A stretch of 64,000 nucleotides of DNA, taken from assembly GCF_042680805.1 (NCBI RefSeq), contig NZ_JBHUEM010000008.1, positions 1-64,000 on the forward strand. The letters run 5' to 3'. Below are positions 25,855-33,807 of the stretch, piece by piece (within the stretch, counting starts at the first letter, position 1; each line of letters starts with the position of its first letter). This DNA comes from Bacillus_CJ salitolerans (GTDB lineage Bacteria > Bacillota > Bacilli > Bacillales > SA4). The position numbers were made by a program, and so were the translations under genes. The notes below the pieces were generated by a model that saw nothing but the letters and a program-made list of their open reading frames with translations, was not told the DNA's origin and did no database searches.

Positions 25855-26075
25855 GATTTTATACCGCCCTAACTGGCACTAAGACCATACTTCAAAACTA
25901 TAGAAGATTCGAAGAAGTTTTTAAGTGGGGGATAAACGCAAGTATGAACCCTGCGATAAGAGGAACACAGACTAAGTTCGCCACATCCTGTGGAACGTCT
26001 GTGTGACCCACATCACGCGGGCCAAAACAAACAATCAGTGGAGAATAAGAAAAACCTGATTGAAGATTCACTTAT
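25855..26075 (+). repeat. Dispersed repeat family A, copy 3 (long form)
   Basis: ATACCGCCCTAACTGGCACTAAGACC, AAGTTTTTAAGTGGGGGATAAACG, ACCCTGCGATAAGAGG, then an inserted module CGCCACATCCTGTGGAACGTCTGTGTGACC with CACGCGGGCC, then the final hairpin AATCAGTGGAG with CCTGATTG. The extra module distinguishes long copies (3 and 4) from copy 1. Confidence 0.75.
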
Positions 26076-26080
26076 TAAGT

Positions 26081-26107
26081 AAAAAGCGAGCATAATGCTC
26101 GCTTTTT
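26081..26107. terminator. Bidirectional terminator
   Basis: AAAAAGCGAGCATAATGCTCGCTTTTT is an almost perfect palindrome. It serves the minus-strand 57-aa gene just to its right. Confidence 0.88.
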
Positions 26108-26113
26108 GAATTC

Positions 26114-26287
26114 CTACCGGCGATGTTCTACTAAATCAATCGCACCTAGCACAACATGTGCTAAGCCAAAACCAAAGATGGTGTTCGAAATCATCGGACT
26201 TACCTTTCGATTTTGCTTCAAGGCATACCCCGTGGCTGTAACGGCTGTACCTAATACTGTTGGAATTAATCCCTCACGTATATCCAT
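26114..26287 (-). CDS. Small hydrophobic protein, 57 aa
   Basis: On the minus strand an ATG at 26287 lies 9 nt after a perfect AAGGAGG and opens 57 codons (MDIREGLIPTVLGTAVTATG to GAIDLVEHRR), ending just before a bidirectional terminator. Two weakly hydrophobic segments (LIPTVLGTAVTATGYAL and TIFGFGLAHVVLGAIDL) suggest membrane association. The opposite-strand frame over the same bases is a shadow. Similar small proteins seem familiar from Bacillus, but I know no function. Confidence 0.75.
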   Translation of the reverse strand: MDIREGLIPTVLGTAVTATGYALKQNRKVSPMISNTIFGFGLAHVVLGAIDLVEHRR

Positions 26288-26337
26288 TCGTAAGCCCTCC
26301 TTTTTGGTGGAATTCTATATTAGAATAACCACTAAAG

Positions 26338-26545
26338 ACATGTTTATCCCGCCTAACTAGCGCTAGACCTTACTTCAAAACTTTAGAAGATTCGAATAAG
26401 TTTAAGTGGGGGATAAACACCAGTAAGAACCCGATAATAGTAAGATCGCCACTTTCTGTGGCGACGTCTGAGTGACCATATCATGCGGGCCTCAATTAAC
26501 AATCAGTGGAGGATGAGAAAACCTCCACTGATTGGAGCTAGATTT
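26338..26545 (+). repeat. Dispersed repeat family A, copy 4 (long form)
   Basis: TATCCCGCCTAACTAGCGCTAGACC, AAGTTTAAGTGGGGGATAAACACC, AGTAAGAACCCGATAATAG, module CGCCACTTTCTGTGGCGACGTCTGAGTGACC with ATGCGGGCC, then the hairpin CAATCAGTGGAGG with CCTCCACTGATTGG. It is only about 260 bp from copy 3, with the 57-aa gene between them. Confidence 0.8.
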
Positions 26546-26639
26546 TATGTTTGGAAAAGTTAGATGGCAAAGTAATCGTAGAAGGAAATTATAAATGAAT
26601 ATCGAATGTTTTGGAAAAGAGAAAGAGAGGGAGCTAAAT

Positions 26640-27023
26640 ATGAAATTAGAGAATACATTAATTGAAACGTTAGGAATAGAAATTAAAACAGTAGAAGAAG
26701 GTAGAGTAATTGCAACAATGCCAGTGGATGCTCGGACACACCAGCCGTTTGGCGTTTTGCATGGAGGTGCTTCTGTCGCATTAGCAGAAACAGTGGCGAG
26801 TATCGGTTCATATTTTTTAGTTGATCATGAAACGGAAAGCTGTGCTGGATTAGAAATTAATGCGAATCATGTTCGCCCCAAAAAAGAAGGAATCGTTACG
26901 GCAATTGCAACAATCCTACATAGAGGTCGCACGACCATGGTTTGGGATATAAAGATTGTGGATGAGGAAGAAAAATTGATTAGTGTTTCTAGATGTACAG
27001 TTGCAGTATTTAAAATAAAGTAA
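26640..27023 (+). CDS. yuxO: Hotdog-fold thioesterase (YuxO/MenI-like)
   Basis: A 127-aa PaaI-type thioesterase. TMPVDARTHQPFGVLHGGAS and SVALAETVASIGSY carry the catalytic acidic residue in the first long helix, and AGLEINANHVRPKKEG follows the B. subtilis YuxO pattern. YuxO-like enzymes have been assigned to 1,4-dihydroxy-2-naphthoyl-CoA hydrolysis in menaquinone synthesis. ATG 26640 is chosen because it matches the family's N-terminus and has GAGAGGGAG upstream; an ATG 15 codons earlier is less likely. Confidence 0.82.
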   Translation: MKLENTLIETLGIEIKTVEEGRVIATMPVDARTHQPFGVLHGGASVALAETVASIGSYFLVDHETESCAGLEINANHVRPKKEGIVTAIATILHRGRTTMVWDIKIVDEEEKLISVSRCTVAVFKIK

Positions 27024-27101
27024 AATTTTACATTAACAAAGGGACAGCAACCTTGTGAACCTATTAGCCAAAAATAGTGCTGTTCCCCATATATAGATTG
27101 G

Positions 27102-27152
27102 AAGGAAAGAAAGTAAGTGAACATTTCTTTTAAAGTGTTCGCTTTCCTTTTG
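27102..27152 (+). terminator. Terminator after the thioesterase gene
   Basis: AAGGAAAG..AGTGAACA pairs with TGTTCGCTTTCCTTTT around a loop TTTCTTTTAAAG. It lies between convergent genes and may serve both. Confidence 0.65.
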
Positions 27153-27172
27153 GTGATAGTAAAACTCAAGGC

Positions 27173-27559
27173 TTATTCCTTGAAGTAGTCTTTTTCAAGT
27201 ATGTTTAATTTTTCTATGCTCATGCGACTCCAATCGCTTTTTTCAGACTCGAGTTCCTGTCGAAGTTTATCAATCGCCCCTTTTAGTGATTCCTTGTATC
27301 CAGGAACCTCCCCATCAAATCTTTTAACCATCTGTTTTGGAATATTTGTTTGTTCACGTTCAGCCAGTGCTCGGCGTTCATGAAAAATGGGAACATCAAC
27401 TGATTTGTGTGAGTGCAAATCCCCTTGTGTTGGATGCTTTAAGACAGAGAGTACCTTTACAAGATAATGCTCTGGACGAATGTTTGTTATTTCCCCAATA
27501 TAAACACCTGTCTTATAGGGTGCTTTTACGGTATCACCAATTTGTAAAGATTCATTCAT
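27173..27559 (-). CDS. kapB: Kinase-associated protein KapB
   Basis: A 128-aa protein (SLQIGDTVKAPYKTGVYIGE, HYLVKVLSVLKHPTQGDLH, IFHERRALAEREQTN) with near-identical landmarks to B. subtilis KapB, which is required for KinB-dependent entry into the sporulation phosphorelay. The name calls it a lipoprotein, but no signal peptide or lipobox is visible here. GAGGAGGACA precedes the start. It is divergent from the cyclophilin gene. Confidence 0.88.
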   Translation of the reverse strand: MNESLQIGDTVKAPYKTGVYIGEITNIRPEHYLVKVLSVLKHPTQGDLHSHKSVDVPIFHERRALAEREQTNIPKQMVKRFDGEVPGYKESLKGAIDKLRQELESEKSDWSRMSIEKLNILEKDYFKE

Positions 27560-27650
27560 GTTTATGTCCTCCTCTTACATTGCTAGTTTGTTGTCTACAT
27601 AGTAACATAGAGGAAAAGTCATAAGAAAGATAAATGGAGAGTGTAATGAA

Positions 27651-28373
27651 ATGAAAATCGTAAACATATTAGCAATAATGATTTTATCCATGTTTCTATT
27701 AGTTGCTTGTGGAACAGCTGATGAACAATCGAAGAATGTTGAGGAAGAAACGAAATCGACTGTAGTAGAAGGTAATGGTGAGGCGAACCCTTATCCACAG
27801 CTTTATGCAGGGCAAAATAATATTCCGACGGTTGATATGATCACTTCCAAAGGAACAATTACAATTGAATTATATCCGGAAATCGCCCCAAAGGCAGTTG
27901 AGAACTTTCTCACTCATAGTAAGAATGGTTTTTATAATGGACTAACCTTCCATCGTGTCATGAATGAGTTCATGATACAAGGTGGAGACCCACTCGGAAA
28001 TGGTACTGGTGGAGAAAGTATATACGGGGCGCCTTTTGAAGATGAGTTTTCTGATAAACTATATCACTTTAGAGGAGCCTTATCGATGGCGAACTCAGGA
28101 GCTAACACAAATCAAAGTCAATTTTTTATCGTTCAAAAAACAGAGGTTGAAGCTGAGCTTCAGCAGCAGATGATTGATGCTGGCTTTCCAAAGGATGTCG
28201 TGGCAGCCTATAGTGAGCGTGGCGGAACACCTTGGTTAGACTTTAAACATACGGTTTTTGGACAAGTAGTTGAAGGCATGGAGGTTGTTGATGCGATTGC
28301 TTCCGTTGAGGTTGATGCGAATTCGATGCCAACCGAGCCAGTCTTGATTGAAGAAATCGTTGTGCATGAATAG
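27651..28373 (+). CDS. Lipoprotein peptidyl-prolyl cis-trans isomerase (cyclophilin)
   Basis: A 240-aa lipoprotein with signal MKIVNILAIMILSM and lipobox LVAC (Cys20). A short linker leads to a cyclophilin domain: FLTHSKNGFYNGLTFHRVMN with the catalytic Arg, MIQGGDPLGNGTGG, GALSMANSG, NQSQFFIV and HTVFGQVVEGM. It would catalyse proline isomerisation on exported proteins at the outer face of the membrane. The next small gene starts about 10 nt later. Confidence 0.9.
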   Translation: MKIVNILAIMILSMFLLVACGTADEQSKNVEEETKSTVVEGNGEANPYPQLYAGQNNIPTVDMITSKGTITIELYPEIAPKAVENFLTHSKNGFYNGLTFHRVMNEFMIQGGDPLGNGTGGESIYGAPFEDEFSDKLYHFRGALSMANSGANTNQSQFFIVQKTEVEAELQQQMIDAGFPKDVVAAYSERGGTPWLDFKHTVFGQVVEGMEVVDAIASVEVDANSMPTEPVLIEEIVVHE

Positions 28374-28384
28374 GAGTGGAAATA

Positions 28385-28594
28385 TTGCTATCTTTTATTT
28401 TAGGGTTGTTTCTTTATTTTCCAGAGGATAAATCAGAATATATTCCAGCAGCCATTTCTTTTTCTATCTTTTTTATCATGGCCGTTATTGTAATGAGGCT
28501 TATAATGAGAGCGTCCAAAAAAGAGCTCTTAAAGGAGAAAGAAGCAGAAGAACGAATGAAGAAATGGAATGAGGAAAATTCGGGTGATAAGTAA
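28385..28594 (+). CDS. Small membrane protein, 69 aa
   Basis: TTG 28385 is preferred over the GTG three codons upstream because TAGGAGTGG then lies at normal distance. The protein has two membrane segments (LLSFILGLFLYF and AAISFSIFFIMAVIVMRLIM) and a charged tail KKELLKEKEAEERMKKWNEE. It is probably co-transcribed with the cyclophilin gene. No family recognised. Confidence 0.65.
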   Translation: MLSFILGLFLYFPEDKSEYIPAAISFSIFFIMAVIVMRLIMRASKKELLKEKEAEERMKKWNEENSGDK

Positions 28595-28614
28595 TCCGGG
28601 TTATTGAGTAGTAA

Positions 28615-28660
28615 ACAAAGCAGGCACCTGTTGAGGGCGTTTGCTTTATTTTTTTACACC
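28615..28660 (+). terminator. Imperfect terminator
   Basis: AAAGCAGGCACC and GGGCGTTTGCTTT form an imperfect stem, followed by ATTTTTTTAC. Confidence 0.5.
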
Positions 28661-28739
28661 GATGTCCGTTTCGGTGTGGAGGGGTTTAAATCTAAACTGA
28701 ATTGGCTATCCTACGAACAAAAAGAAATGTTGGGGGCTA

Positions 28740-29330
28740 ATGATGTTTAATAAATGGTTATGTATCGTATCAGTAACAGCATTAATGATGGTTAGTGGCT
28801 GTGCTGAAGTAAGACCCACTAAAATTATAGTGGATCTGAAAAATGATGTGGGAGATTCGCTCGGAACAGCGCAGTTAGAGGAGCGGGCAGATGGACTAAT
28901 GGTAACAGTTGATCTTAAAGGTCTTGAACCAGGAGCCCATGGCTTTCATTTTCATGAAACTGGCAAATGTGAAGGTCCTGACTTTCTATCGGCTGGTGAC
29001 CATTTTAATCCAGAGGACAAATCCCACGGATTGCTAAATCCAGAAGGAGCGCATGCTGGAGATTTACCTAACCTTATTGTTGAAGGGGATGGTACGGTTC
29101 AAGCAGAAGTCATGGCATCTGGTGTTACATTTAAGGAGGGGAAGAACACATTATACCAGAAAGAAGGAACGGCTCTAATCATTCATGAAAAGGCTGATGA
29201 TGGCATGAACGATCCAGCTGGAAATGCTGGGAAGCGTGTTGCGTGCGGGGTTATTAGTCTAGAAGATCAACAAAAAAAGGATGTAACGAAAGAAAAACTG
29301 GATGAACCTGAGAAAGAAGAGGAGAAATAG
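28740..29330 (+). CDS. sodC: Cu/Zn superoxide dismutase-like lipoprotein (SodC/YojM)
   Basis: A 196-aa lipoprotein (lipobox VSGC, Cys21). All ligands expected for an active Cu/Zn-SOD are visible: GFHFHE (two Cu His), AGDHFNP (bridging His), KSHG and AHAGDL (Zn His and Asp), IIHEKADD (Cu His), the disulfide cysteines GKCEG and VACGV, and the guiding Arg in GKRVACG. From memory, B. subtilis YojM has lost copper ligands, so this copy looks more complete. The C-terminus is a Lys/Glu-rich tail. It sits in the membrane outer face and would remove extracellular superoxide. Confidence 0.88.
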   Translation: MMFNKWLCIVSVTALMMVSGCAEVRPTKIIVDLKNDVGDSLGTAQLEERADGLMVTVDLKGLEPGAHGFHFHETGKCEGPDFLSAGDHFNPEDKSHGLLNPEGAHAGDLPNLIVEGDGTVQAEVMASGVTFKEGKNTLYQKEGTALIIHEKADDGMNDPAGNAGKRVACGVISLEDQQKKDVTKEKLDEPEKEEEK

Positions 29331-29337
29331 TGATAGC

Positions 29338-29370
29338 AAACAGGCAGGCCAGAGGACTGTCTGTTTTTTT
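29338..29370 (+). terminator. Terminator of sodC
   Basis: AAACAGGCAG and CTGTCTGTTTTTTT pair around GCCAGAGGA. Confidence 0.8.
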
Positions 29371-29424
29371 ATGAAGGATTTATGATATGATGTTATAAAA
29401 ATATAACATATAAGGTGATTCATC

Positions 29425-29685
29425 TTGAATACATTTAATTTAAATTTATATAGCTATCTTTATGAATGGGATCCATTTGGAATAGGATTAGGCAACTACG
29501 ATCCAGAGATATCGGATATTATTCAAGCCGTTCACGTAACAGATCATGTGGAACAACTTACCGAAAAAATACAACAGATTTTTGAATTTGCGTTTGAAAA
29601 GGTTCCGGCTCGTGAGGAAACAAAAAAGGTCGCTAAGGAGCTACTTCAGATGAAACTTGAAGATGAATCTTGTTCTTTAAACTAA
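29425..29685 (+). CDS. yugE: YugE-like protein (DUF1871)
   Basis: An 86-aa protein, TTG start with AAGGTG upstream. LYEWDPFGIGLGNYDPEISD followed by a helical second half (HVTDHVEQLTEKIQQIFEFA) is the DUF1871/YugE pattern. The function is unknown, but the WDPFG motif suggests an immunity-like or regulatory helical protein. It precedes yugF, as in B. subtilis. Confidence 0.78.
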   Translation: MNTFNLNLYSYLYEWDPFGIGLGNYDPEISDIIQAVHVTDHVEQLTEKIQQIFEFAFEKVPAREETKKVAKELLQMKLEDESCSLN

Positions 29686-29749
29686 TAAAATGGGGAGTTA
29701 TTACGAGATAGCTGAAAAAATAAGCATTTAAAGTTACCGCAATGAAATT

Positions 29750-29795
29750 AAAAAAGATTAGGGGGGGATTTTTGTGTACTCCCCTAATCTTTTTA
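29750..29795 (+). terminator. Terminator of yugE
   Basis: AAAAAGATTAGGGG and CCCCTAATCTTTTT form a 14-bp stem. From 29800 to 29985 I see no gene. Confidence 0.9.
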
Positions 29796-29984
29796 TTGGT
29801 TTGGGCAGAAAAGAGGTAATTAATAGGTTATTTTCTAACCCATTAAGGTGACGATTCGTTTCATATTCACTACGAAGATCGTCCGTACACTTTGTATTTG
29901 CATTGCTAAATGACCATGGGAATGAGTCTCATGTCGATTCTTTATCTCAGCGTTTTTAGCTTTAATTATATAGGTTAACCTTGA

Positions 29985-30140
29985 AGGGACTCCCATTCCG
30001 CACTTGGATTGGATGTGCTCGTATTTCTAGTTTGACTTGCGACAGGATGTAGTGGACTTTAGCAAAGTCTGCCTCCTCGGCTTGATTCACCTGCATGAGT
30101 CTCCCGTCAGCAGTTCGTTGGAGGAGTCTCGATCCTACAC
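29985..30140 (-). repeat. Decayed copy of repeat family C
   Basis: Read on the minus strand: GGATCGAGACTCCTCCAAC, GACGGGAGACTCATGCAGG and CAAGCCGAGGAGGC align with the family C landmarks at 50728 (GCACGAAGACTCCTGAGGG, CCCCGCAGGCG, GATTGAGGAGGC), with many substitutions. The 68-codon minus-strand frame over this stretch is a by-product. Confidence 0.55.
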
Positions 30141-30291
30141 TCAACCATAACCAAAAATAATATGCCATTTTTTAAAAAAATGTGCAATATTTACTAATTT
30201 TGGGCATTTTCTCGTGAAATATTGTTCATAAAAGCTTCTATATTAGTTTTGCAAAGTCAATTTGGCTGTTATCTTGATCTTTTTATAGACG

Positions 30292-30595
30292 CTTGGAATT
30301 TATCATCAACTTGTTCGATTTTAACGGCAACTATTGGAATTTTTTCAGCAACTATTTGATTTTATCAGCAAGTTTTTGGATTTATCATCAACTTTCAATT
30401 TTACCGTCAACTTTGGTGCGTTTATCAGCAACTCTGATAATTTTATCAGCAACTTTTTCAGCACTCGATTTTATCAGCAACAATGACAACTTTTTCAGCA
30501 CTCGACTTTATCGGCAACAATGACAACTTTTTCAACTCTATTTTTTCGGCAACTTTGACTACTTTTTATCAGCCACTCCTTTTTTACTCATCATT
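30292..30595. repeat. Degenerate tandem tract, consensus TTTTATCAGCAACTTT
   Basis: About a dozen units of 18-37 bp each carry a variant of TTTATCAGCAACTTT (also TTATCATCAACTT, TTAACGGCAACTA, TTTTTCGGCAACTTT). The tract fills the gap between convergent yugE and yugF and encodes nothing in frame. From 30140 to 30292 there is nothing else to report. Confidence 0.8.
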
Positions 30596-30616
30596 TTAGC
30601 AAGAATTTTGTTTTTT

Positions 30617-31447
30617 CTAGATAAATTCCAGAATTTGTTCCTTAATGTGAAATGGTTTTTCCTCAGGGAGGAGATGTCCGGTTTTCTCGTAAGTAATCAG
30701 TTTTGAGTTTCTCAAGTCTTCATGTAGTCTTTCTCCAATATGAAGGGGTACCACTTTGTCTTCCGTTCCCCAAATTAGGAGGCTTTTAGTATCGATTTCT
30801 TGTAAATCCTTTGAGCTTAAATCGCCTTCACGATGACGAATCATTTTCGCTAATGCGTTAAAAATTTGATTATTGTAGAAAGGCTGTTCATACCCAAGCA
30901 TCATTTCTTCATCAATCATCGTATGATCAAATACGACATTACGTAAATTGTGTAAAACCCCCTGTTTTGCTAAGTAGTATTTCAAATAACTTGCAAAAAA
31001 AGGCAAGTAAGAGGATAACACAAGTGAACGTTTACTTTTCTTTAAGTACCCCGAGCTACAGAGCAAAATGACGTTTCGAACATATTCTGGTTTTTGCTTT
31101 ATCATATTCAAAGCAATTTGCCCACCCATGGAATGACCAACCAAAATAATATCTTTTATACCCAATAAGTCTAATAAACCAATAATGAGGCTAGCTAGAT
31201 TTTTATTGGAATAAATAAAGTTATTTGATTTTCCACTCTTCCCGAATGGTGGTAAGTCAACTGCAACCACCCTATACTCTTTTGCTAAGAGAGGAATTAG
31301 ACGCCTGTAGCTAAAAGTAGAAGATAAGAATCCATGTATTAACACAAATGTTGGCTTTTGTTGATTAGCTCTGTGATGATACACCTCATAATGGAGGTCA
31401 ATACCCTTCAAGGTAGTCGTGAAATGTGTCTCAGTCATGATCGTCAT
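30617..31447 (-). CDS. yugF: Alpha/beta hydrolase YugF
   Basis: A 276-aa hydrolase: oxyanion HGFLSSTFSYRRLIPLL, nucleophile elbow GHSMGGQ, acid WGTEDKVVPLHIG, and His in KTGHLLPEEKP. GKSGKSNNFIYSNKN and HREGDLSSKDLQ are close to B. subtilis YugF as I remember it. ATG 31447 (alternatively 31438) gives the family length and follows GGAGTG. A longer frame reaching 31564 would translate through a terminator hairpin and add a segment not in YugF. Substrate unknown. Confidence 0.85.
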   Translation of the reverse strand: MTIMTETHFTTTLKGIDLHYEVYHHRANQQKPTFVLIHGFLSSTFSYRRLIPLLAKEYRVVAVDLPPFGKSGKSNNFIYSNKNLASLIIGLLDLLGIKDIILVGHSMGGQIALNMIKQKPEYVRNVILLCSSGYLKKSKRSLVLSSYLPFFASYLKYYLAKQGVLHNLRNVVFDHTMIDEEMMLGYEQPFYNNQIFNALAKMIRHREGDLSSKDLQEIDTKSLLIWGTEDKVVPLHIGERLHEDLRNSKLITYEKTGHLLPEEKPFHIKEQILEFI

Positions 31448-31528
31448 ATCCTTCACTCCAACCACTATTTGTGAATTAGTGTATCCAAAAAAGTTCAAAA
31501 TCACCCAGGATAGTAGTAGAAAAGAAAA

Positions 31529-31562
31529 CAAAAAAAAGGACAAGTACGTAACATACTTGTCC
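31529..31562 (-). terminator. Terminator in the leader of yugF
   Basis: On the minus strand GGACAAGTA-CGTTACA-TACTTGTCC is followed by eight Ts, 80 nt before the yugF start. It would end transcripts entering from the right, or act as an attenuator. Confidence 0.75.
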
Positions 31563-31662
31563 AATAAAAGGGGGGAATACTAGAAAGCCTTATATTGATA
31601 ATGTAGCCAATTTCTCACAGTCTTAAACCATAAATTGAAATTTTTTTGATATGGTCCTTCTT

Positions 31663-31691
31663 TTGATTAAGTTTTTCTATTATGATATAAT
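31663..31691 (+). promoter_or_regulatory. SigA-type promoter of yugI
   Basis: TTGATT (31663-31668), 17-nt spacer, TATAAT (31686-31691). Confidence 0.75.
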
Positions 31692-31741
31692 ATTTTATTG
31701 CGTATATAAGAGGATAAAAATAATCATTAGGAGTGTTGGCG

Positions 31742-32131
31742 ATGTCTGAGAAAATCGAAGTAGGAAGTATATTAACTGGAAAGGTTACTGGGATCCAACC
31801 ATATGGTGCGTTCGTAGCCCTTGACGAAAATACACAAGGTCTTGTTCATATTTCTGAAATAAAACATGGATTTGTAAAGGATGTAAGTGAACATCTTTCA
31901 ATTGGAGATGAAGTGAAAGTGAAGGTTCTTTCTGTAAATGAAGAAGAGGGGAAAATCAGCCTTTCTATTCGTGCAACGGAGAAAGCTCCAGAAAAAACTT
32001 CTCTACAAAAAGTATTAAAGAAAAACGCTGAGAAACCAGATACAGAGGTTCACGGATTTAATACATTAAAAGAGAAGCTAGAAGAGTGGATTGAACAATC
32101 AAATGATCGTGAGGATTTACTTAAAGGATAA
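31742..32131 (+). CDS. yugI: S1-domain RNA-binding protein YugI (general stress protein 13)
   Basis: A 129-aa protein with one S1 domain at residues 4-75 (VGSILTGKVTGIQPYGAFVA, GLVHISEI, VKVKVLSVNEEEGKISLSIR) and a charged helical tail. It matches YugI/GSP13, which binds RNA or ribosomes under stress. ATG 31742 follows AGGAGTG by 6 nt; a TTG three codons upstream is less likely. Promoter and terminator make it monocistronic. Confidence 0.88.
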   Translation: MSEKIEVGSILTGKVTGIQPYGAFVALDENTQGLVHISEIKHGFVKDVSEHLSIGDEVKVKVLSVNEEEGKISLSIRATEKAPEKTSLQKVLKKNAEKPDTEVHGFNTLKEKLEEWIEQSNDREDLLKG

Positions 32132-32134
32132 TAT

Positions 32135-32169
32135 AAAAAGGGCAGGATTCATTCCTACCCTTTTTATTT
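32135..32169. terminator. Bidirectional terminator, yugI/yuzA
   Basis: AAAAAGGGCAGGA and CCTACCCTTTTTA form the stem between two convergent genes. Confidence 0.82.
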
Positions 32170-32403
32170 TTAGCGTGTTGCTCTTGGTTCTGGACTTGTT
32201 TCAACTTCTTTCCATGGTTTAAATAAAAGACCAAGATTAATTAAACCAGCAATTCCCACTAATCCATATACAGTTCTAGCAAGAGCAGAGTCTTGGCCAC
32301 CAAAGATAGCTGCTACTAGGTCAAATTGGAAAAATCCAATTAGTCCCCAGTTTATAGCTCCGATAATTGTTAGTGCTAATGCGAGACGTTGTAATGTACT
32401 CAA
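32170..32403 (-). CDS. yuzA: YuzA, DUF378 membrane protein
   Basis: A 77-aa protein with two membrane segments (LALTIIGAINWGLIGFFQFD and VYGLVGIAGLINLGLLF) and the DUF378 signature AINWGLIGFFQFDLVA. AGGAGGGA precedes the start. Function unknown. Its place between yugI and yugJ agrees with B. subtilis. Confidence 0.88.
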   Translation of the reverse strand: MSTLQRLALALTIIGAINWGLIGFFQFDLVAAIFGGQDSALARTVYGLVGIAGLINLGLLFKPWKEVETSPEPRATR

Positions 32404-32564
32404 AAGGGTTCCCTCCTTAATAGTGTAAATTCATAACTTCAACAATAGGATGAGTACAATTTAACTAAATTATGCATAATGCTACTAGGAGCCGATTTCT
32501 TTACAAAGAAATTGAAAGTGATTCATAATAAAGTTAAAACTACACTTAGGGAGGCTTTACATAT

Positions 32565-33728
32565 ATGGAACAGTTTACATTTTATAATCCAACAAAACTG
32601 ATATTCGGGAAAGATACATTATCGCAGCTAAAAAATGAGATTCCAGCATTCGGTACGAAAGTATTAGTAGTATATGGTGGTGGAAGTATCAAGAAGAGTG
32701 GACTATATGATCGTGTCCATTCAACTTTAAATGAAATAGGGGTAGAGGTATTCGAACTACCTGGTGTTGAGCCTAATCCTCGTTTATCAACTGCCAAAAA
32801 AGGAATAGAAATTTGTAAAAAAGAAGGAATAGAGTTTTTATTAGCTGTAGGTGGGGGTAGTGTTATAGATTGTACAAAGCTTATTGCAACAGGATCTAAA
32901 TATGATGGAGATGCTTGGGATATTGTGACACGAGTCCACGAACCTAAAGAAGCATTGCCGTTTGGTACAGTACTAACCCTTGCTGCAACAGGCTCAGAAA
33001 TGAACGCAGGTTCCGTAATTACGAATTGGGAAACACAAGAAAAATATGGGTGGGGTAGCCCCGTTTCTTTCCCTAAATTTTCTATTCTTGATCCTACCCA
33101 TACCTTTACAGTACCTAAGGATCAAACAATTTATGGGATTGTTGATATGATGTCGCATGTATTTGAACAGTATTTCCATAATGTTACAAATACGCCTTTG
33201 CAAGACCGTTTATGTGAGGCAACTTTAAGAACAGTAATGGAAGCAGCTCCAAAACTTGTTAATGACCTAGAGAATTATGACCTGCGTGAAACGATACTTT
33301 ATAGTGGTACGATTGCATTAAATGGTATGCTTCAAATGGGATATCGAGGAGACTGGGCAACACATAATATTGAACATGCTGTGTCTGCAGTTTATGACAT
33401 TCCTCATGCTGGTGGATTAGCTATTCTGTTTCCAAACTGGATGAAGCACACGCTTGATACAAATCTAGAACGCTATAAGCAACTAGCTATTCGTGTATTT
33501 GATGTGAGCCCTGAAGGAAAGACTGATCGAGAAATCGCTTTAGAAGGAATTGAGAAGCTACGTTCGTTCTGGACTAGTATCGGTGCACCTTCTAAACTTA
33601 AGGACTATGATATCAATGATGATAAAATAGACGTCATGGCTGAAAAGGCAATGGCTAGAGGTGTATTCGGTAATTTCCAGCCATTACACAAGGAAGATGT
33701 TGAAGCTATTTTACGTGCATCCTTATAA
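32565..33728 (+). CDS. yugJ: Iron-containing alcohol dehydrogenase YugJ/YugK
   Basis: A 387-aa group III dehydrogenase (butanol dehydrogenase type). The NAD(P) site is GGGSVIDCTKLIA; metal ligands lie in DMMSHVFEQYFH and GLAILFPNWMKH with THNIEHAVSA. It would reduce or oxidise short-chain alcohols and aldehydes in the cytosol. GGGAGG precedes the ATG. B. subtilis has tandem yugJ and yugK here; only one copy is present. Confidence 0.9.
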   Translation: MEQFTFYNPTKLIFGKDTLSQLKNEIPAFGTKVLVVYGGGSIKKSGLYDRVHSTLNEIGVEVFELPGVEPNPRLSTAKKGIEICKKEGIEFLLAVGGGSVIDCTKLIATGSKYDGDAWDIVTRVHEPKEALPFGTVLTLAATGSEMNAGSVITNWETQEKYGWGSPVSFPKFSILDPTHTFTVPKDQTIYGIVDMMSHVFEQYFHNVTNTPLQDRLCEATLRTVMEAAPKLVNDLENYDLRETILYSGTIALNGMLQMGYRGDWATHNIEHAVSAVYDIPHAGGLAILFPNWMKHTLDTNLERYKQLAIRVFDVSPEGKTDREIALEGIEKLRSFWTSIGAPSKLKDYDINDDKIDVMAEKAMARGVFGNFQPLHKEDVEAILRASL

Positions 33729-33737
33729 GATATTTTT

Positions 33738-33769
33738 AGTGTGGTCCCATTTTGGGGCCTCTTTTTTTG
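33738..33769 (+). terminator. Weak terminator after yugJ
   Basis: GTGGTCCC-ATTTT-GGGGCC with a following TCTTTTTTTG; the stem is short. Confidence 0.5.
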
Positions 33770-33807
33770 ATCAAAAAAAATTATAAGTATTGATAGAATC
33801 TTATTAC

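Noticed and set aside
26106..26360. 84-codon plus-strand frame
   Set aside because: It is the shadow of the minus-strand 57-aa gene, which has a perfect ribosome binding site and a terminator.
29962..30168. 68-codon minus-strand frame
   Set aside because: It lies over the decayed family C repeat and has no ribosome binding site or recognisable protein.
30292..30595. Possible CRISPR array or coding repeat
   Set aside because: The core is imperfect with variable spacing, and stops occur in all frames over the tract.
31448..31564. N-terminal membrane extension of YugF
   Set aside because: It would be encoded by a terminator hairpin with T-run, lacks a ribosome binding site, and is absent from YugF as remembered.
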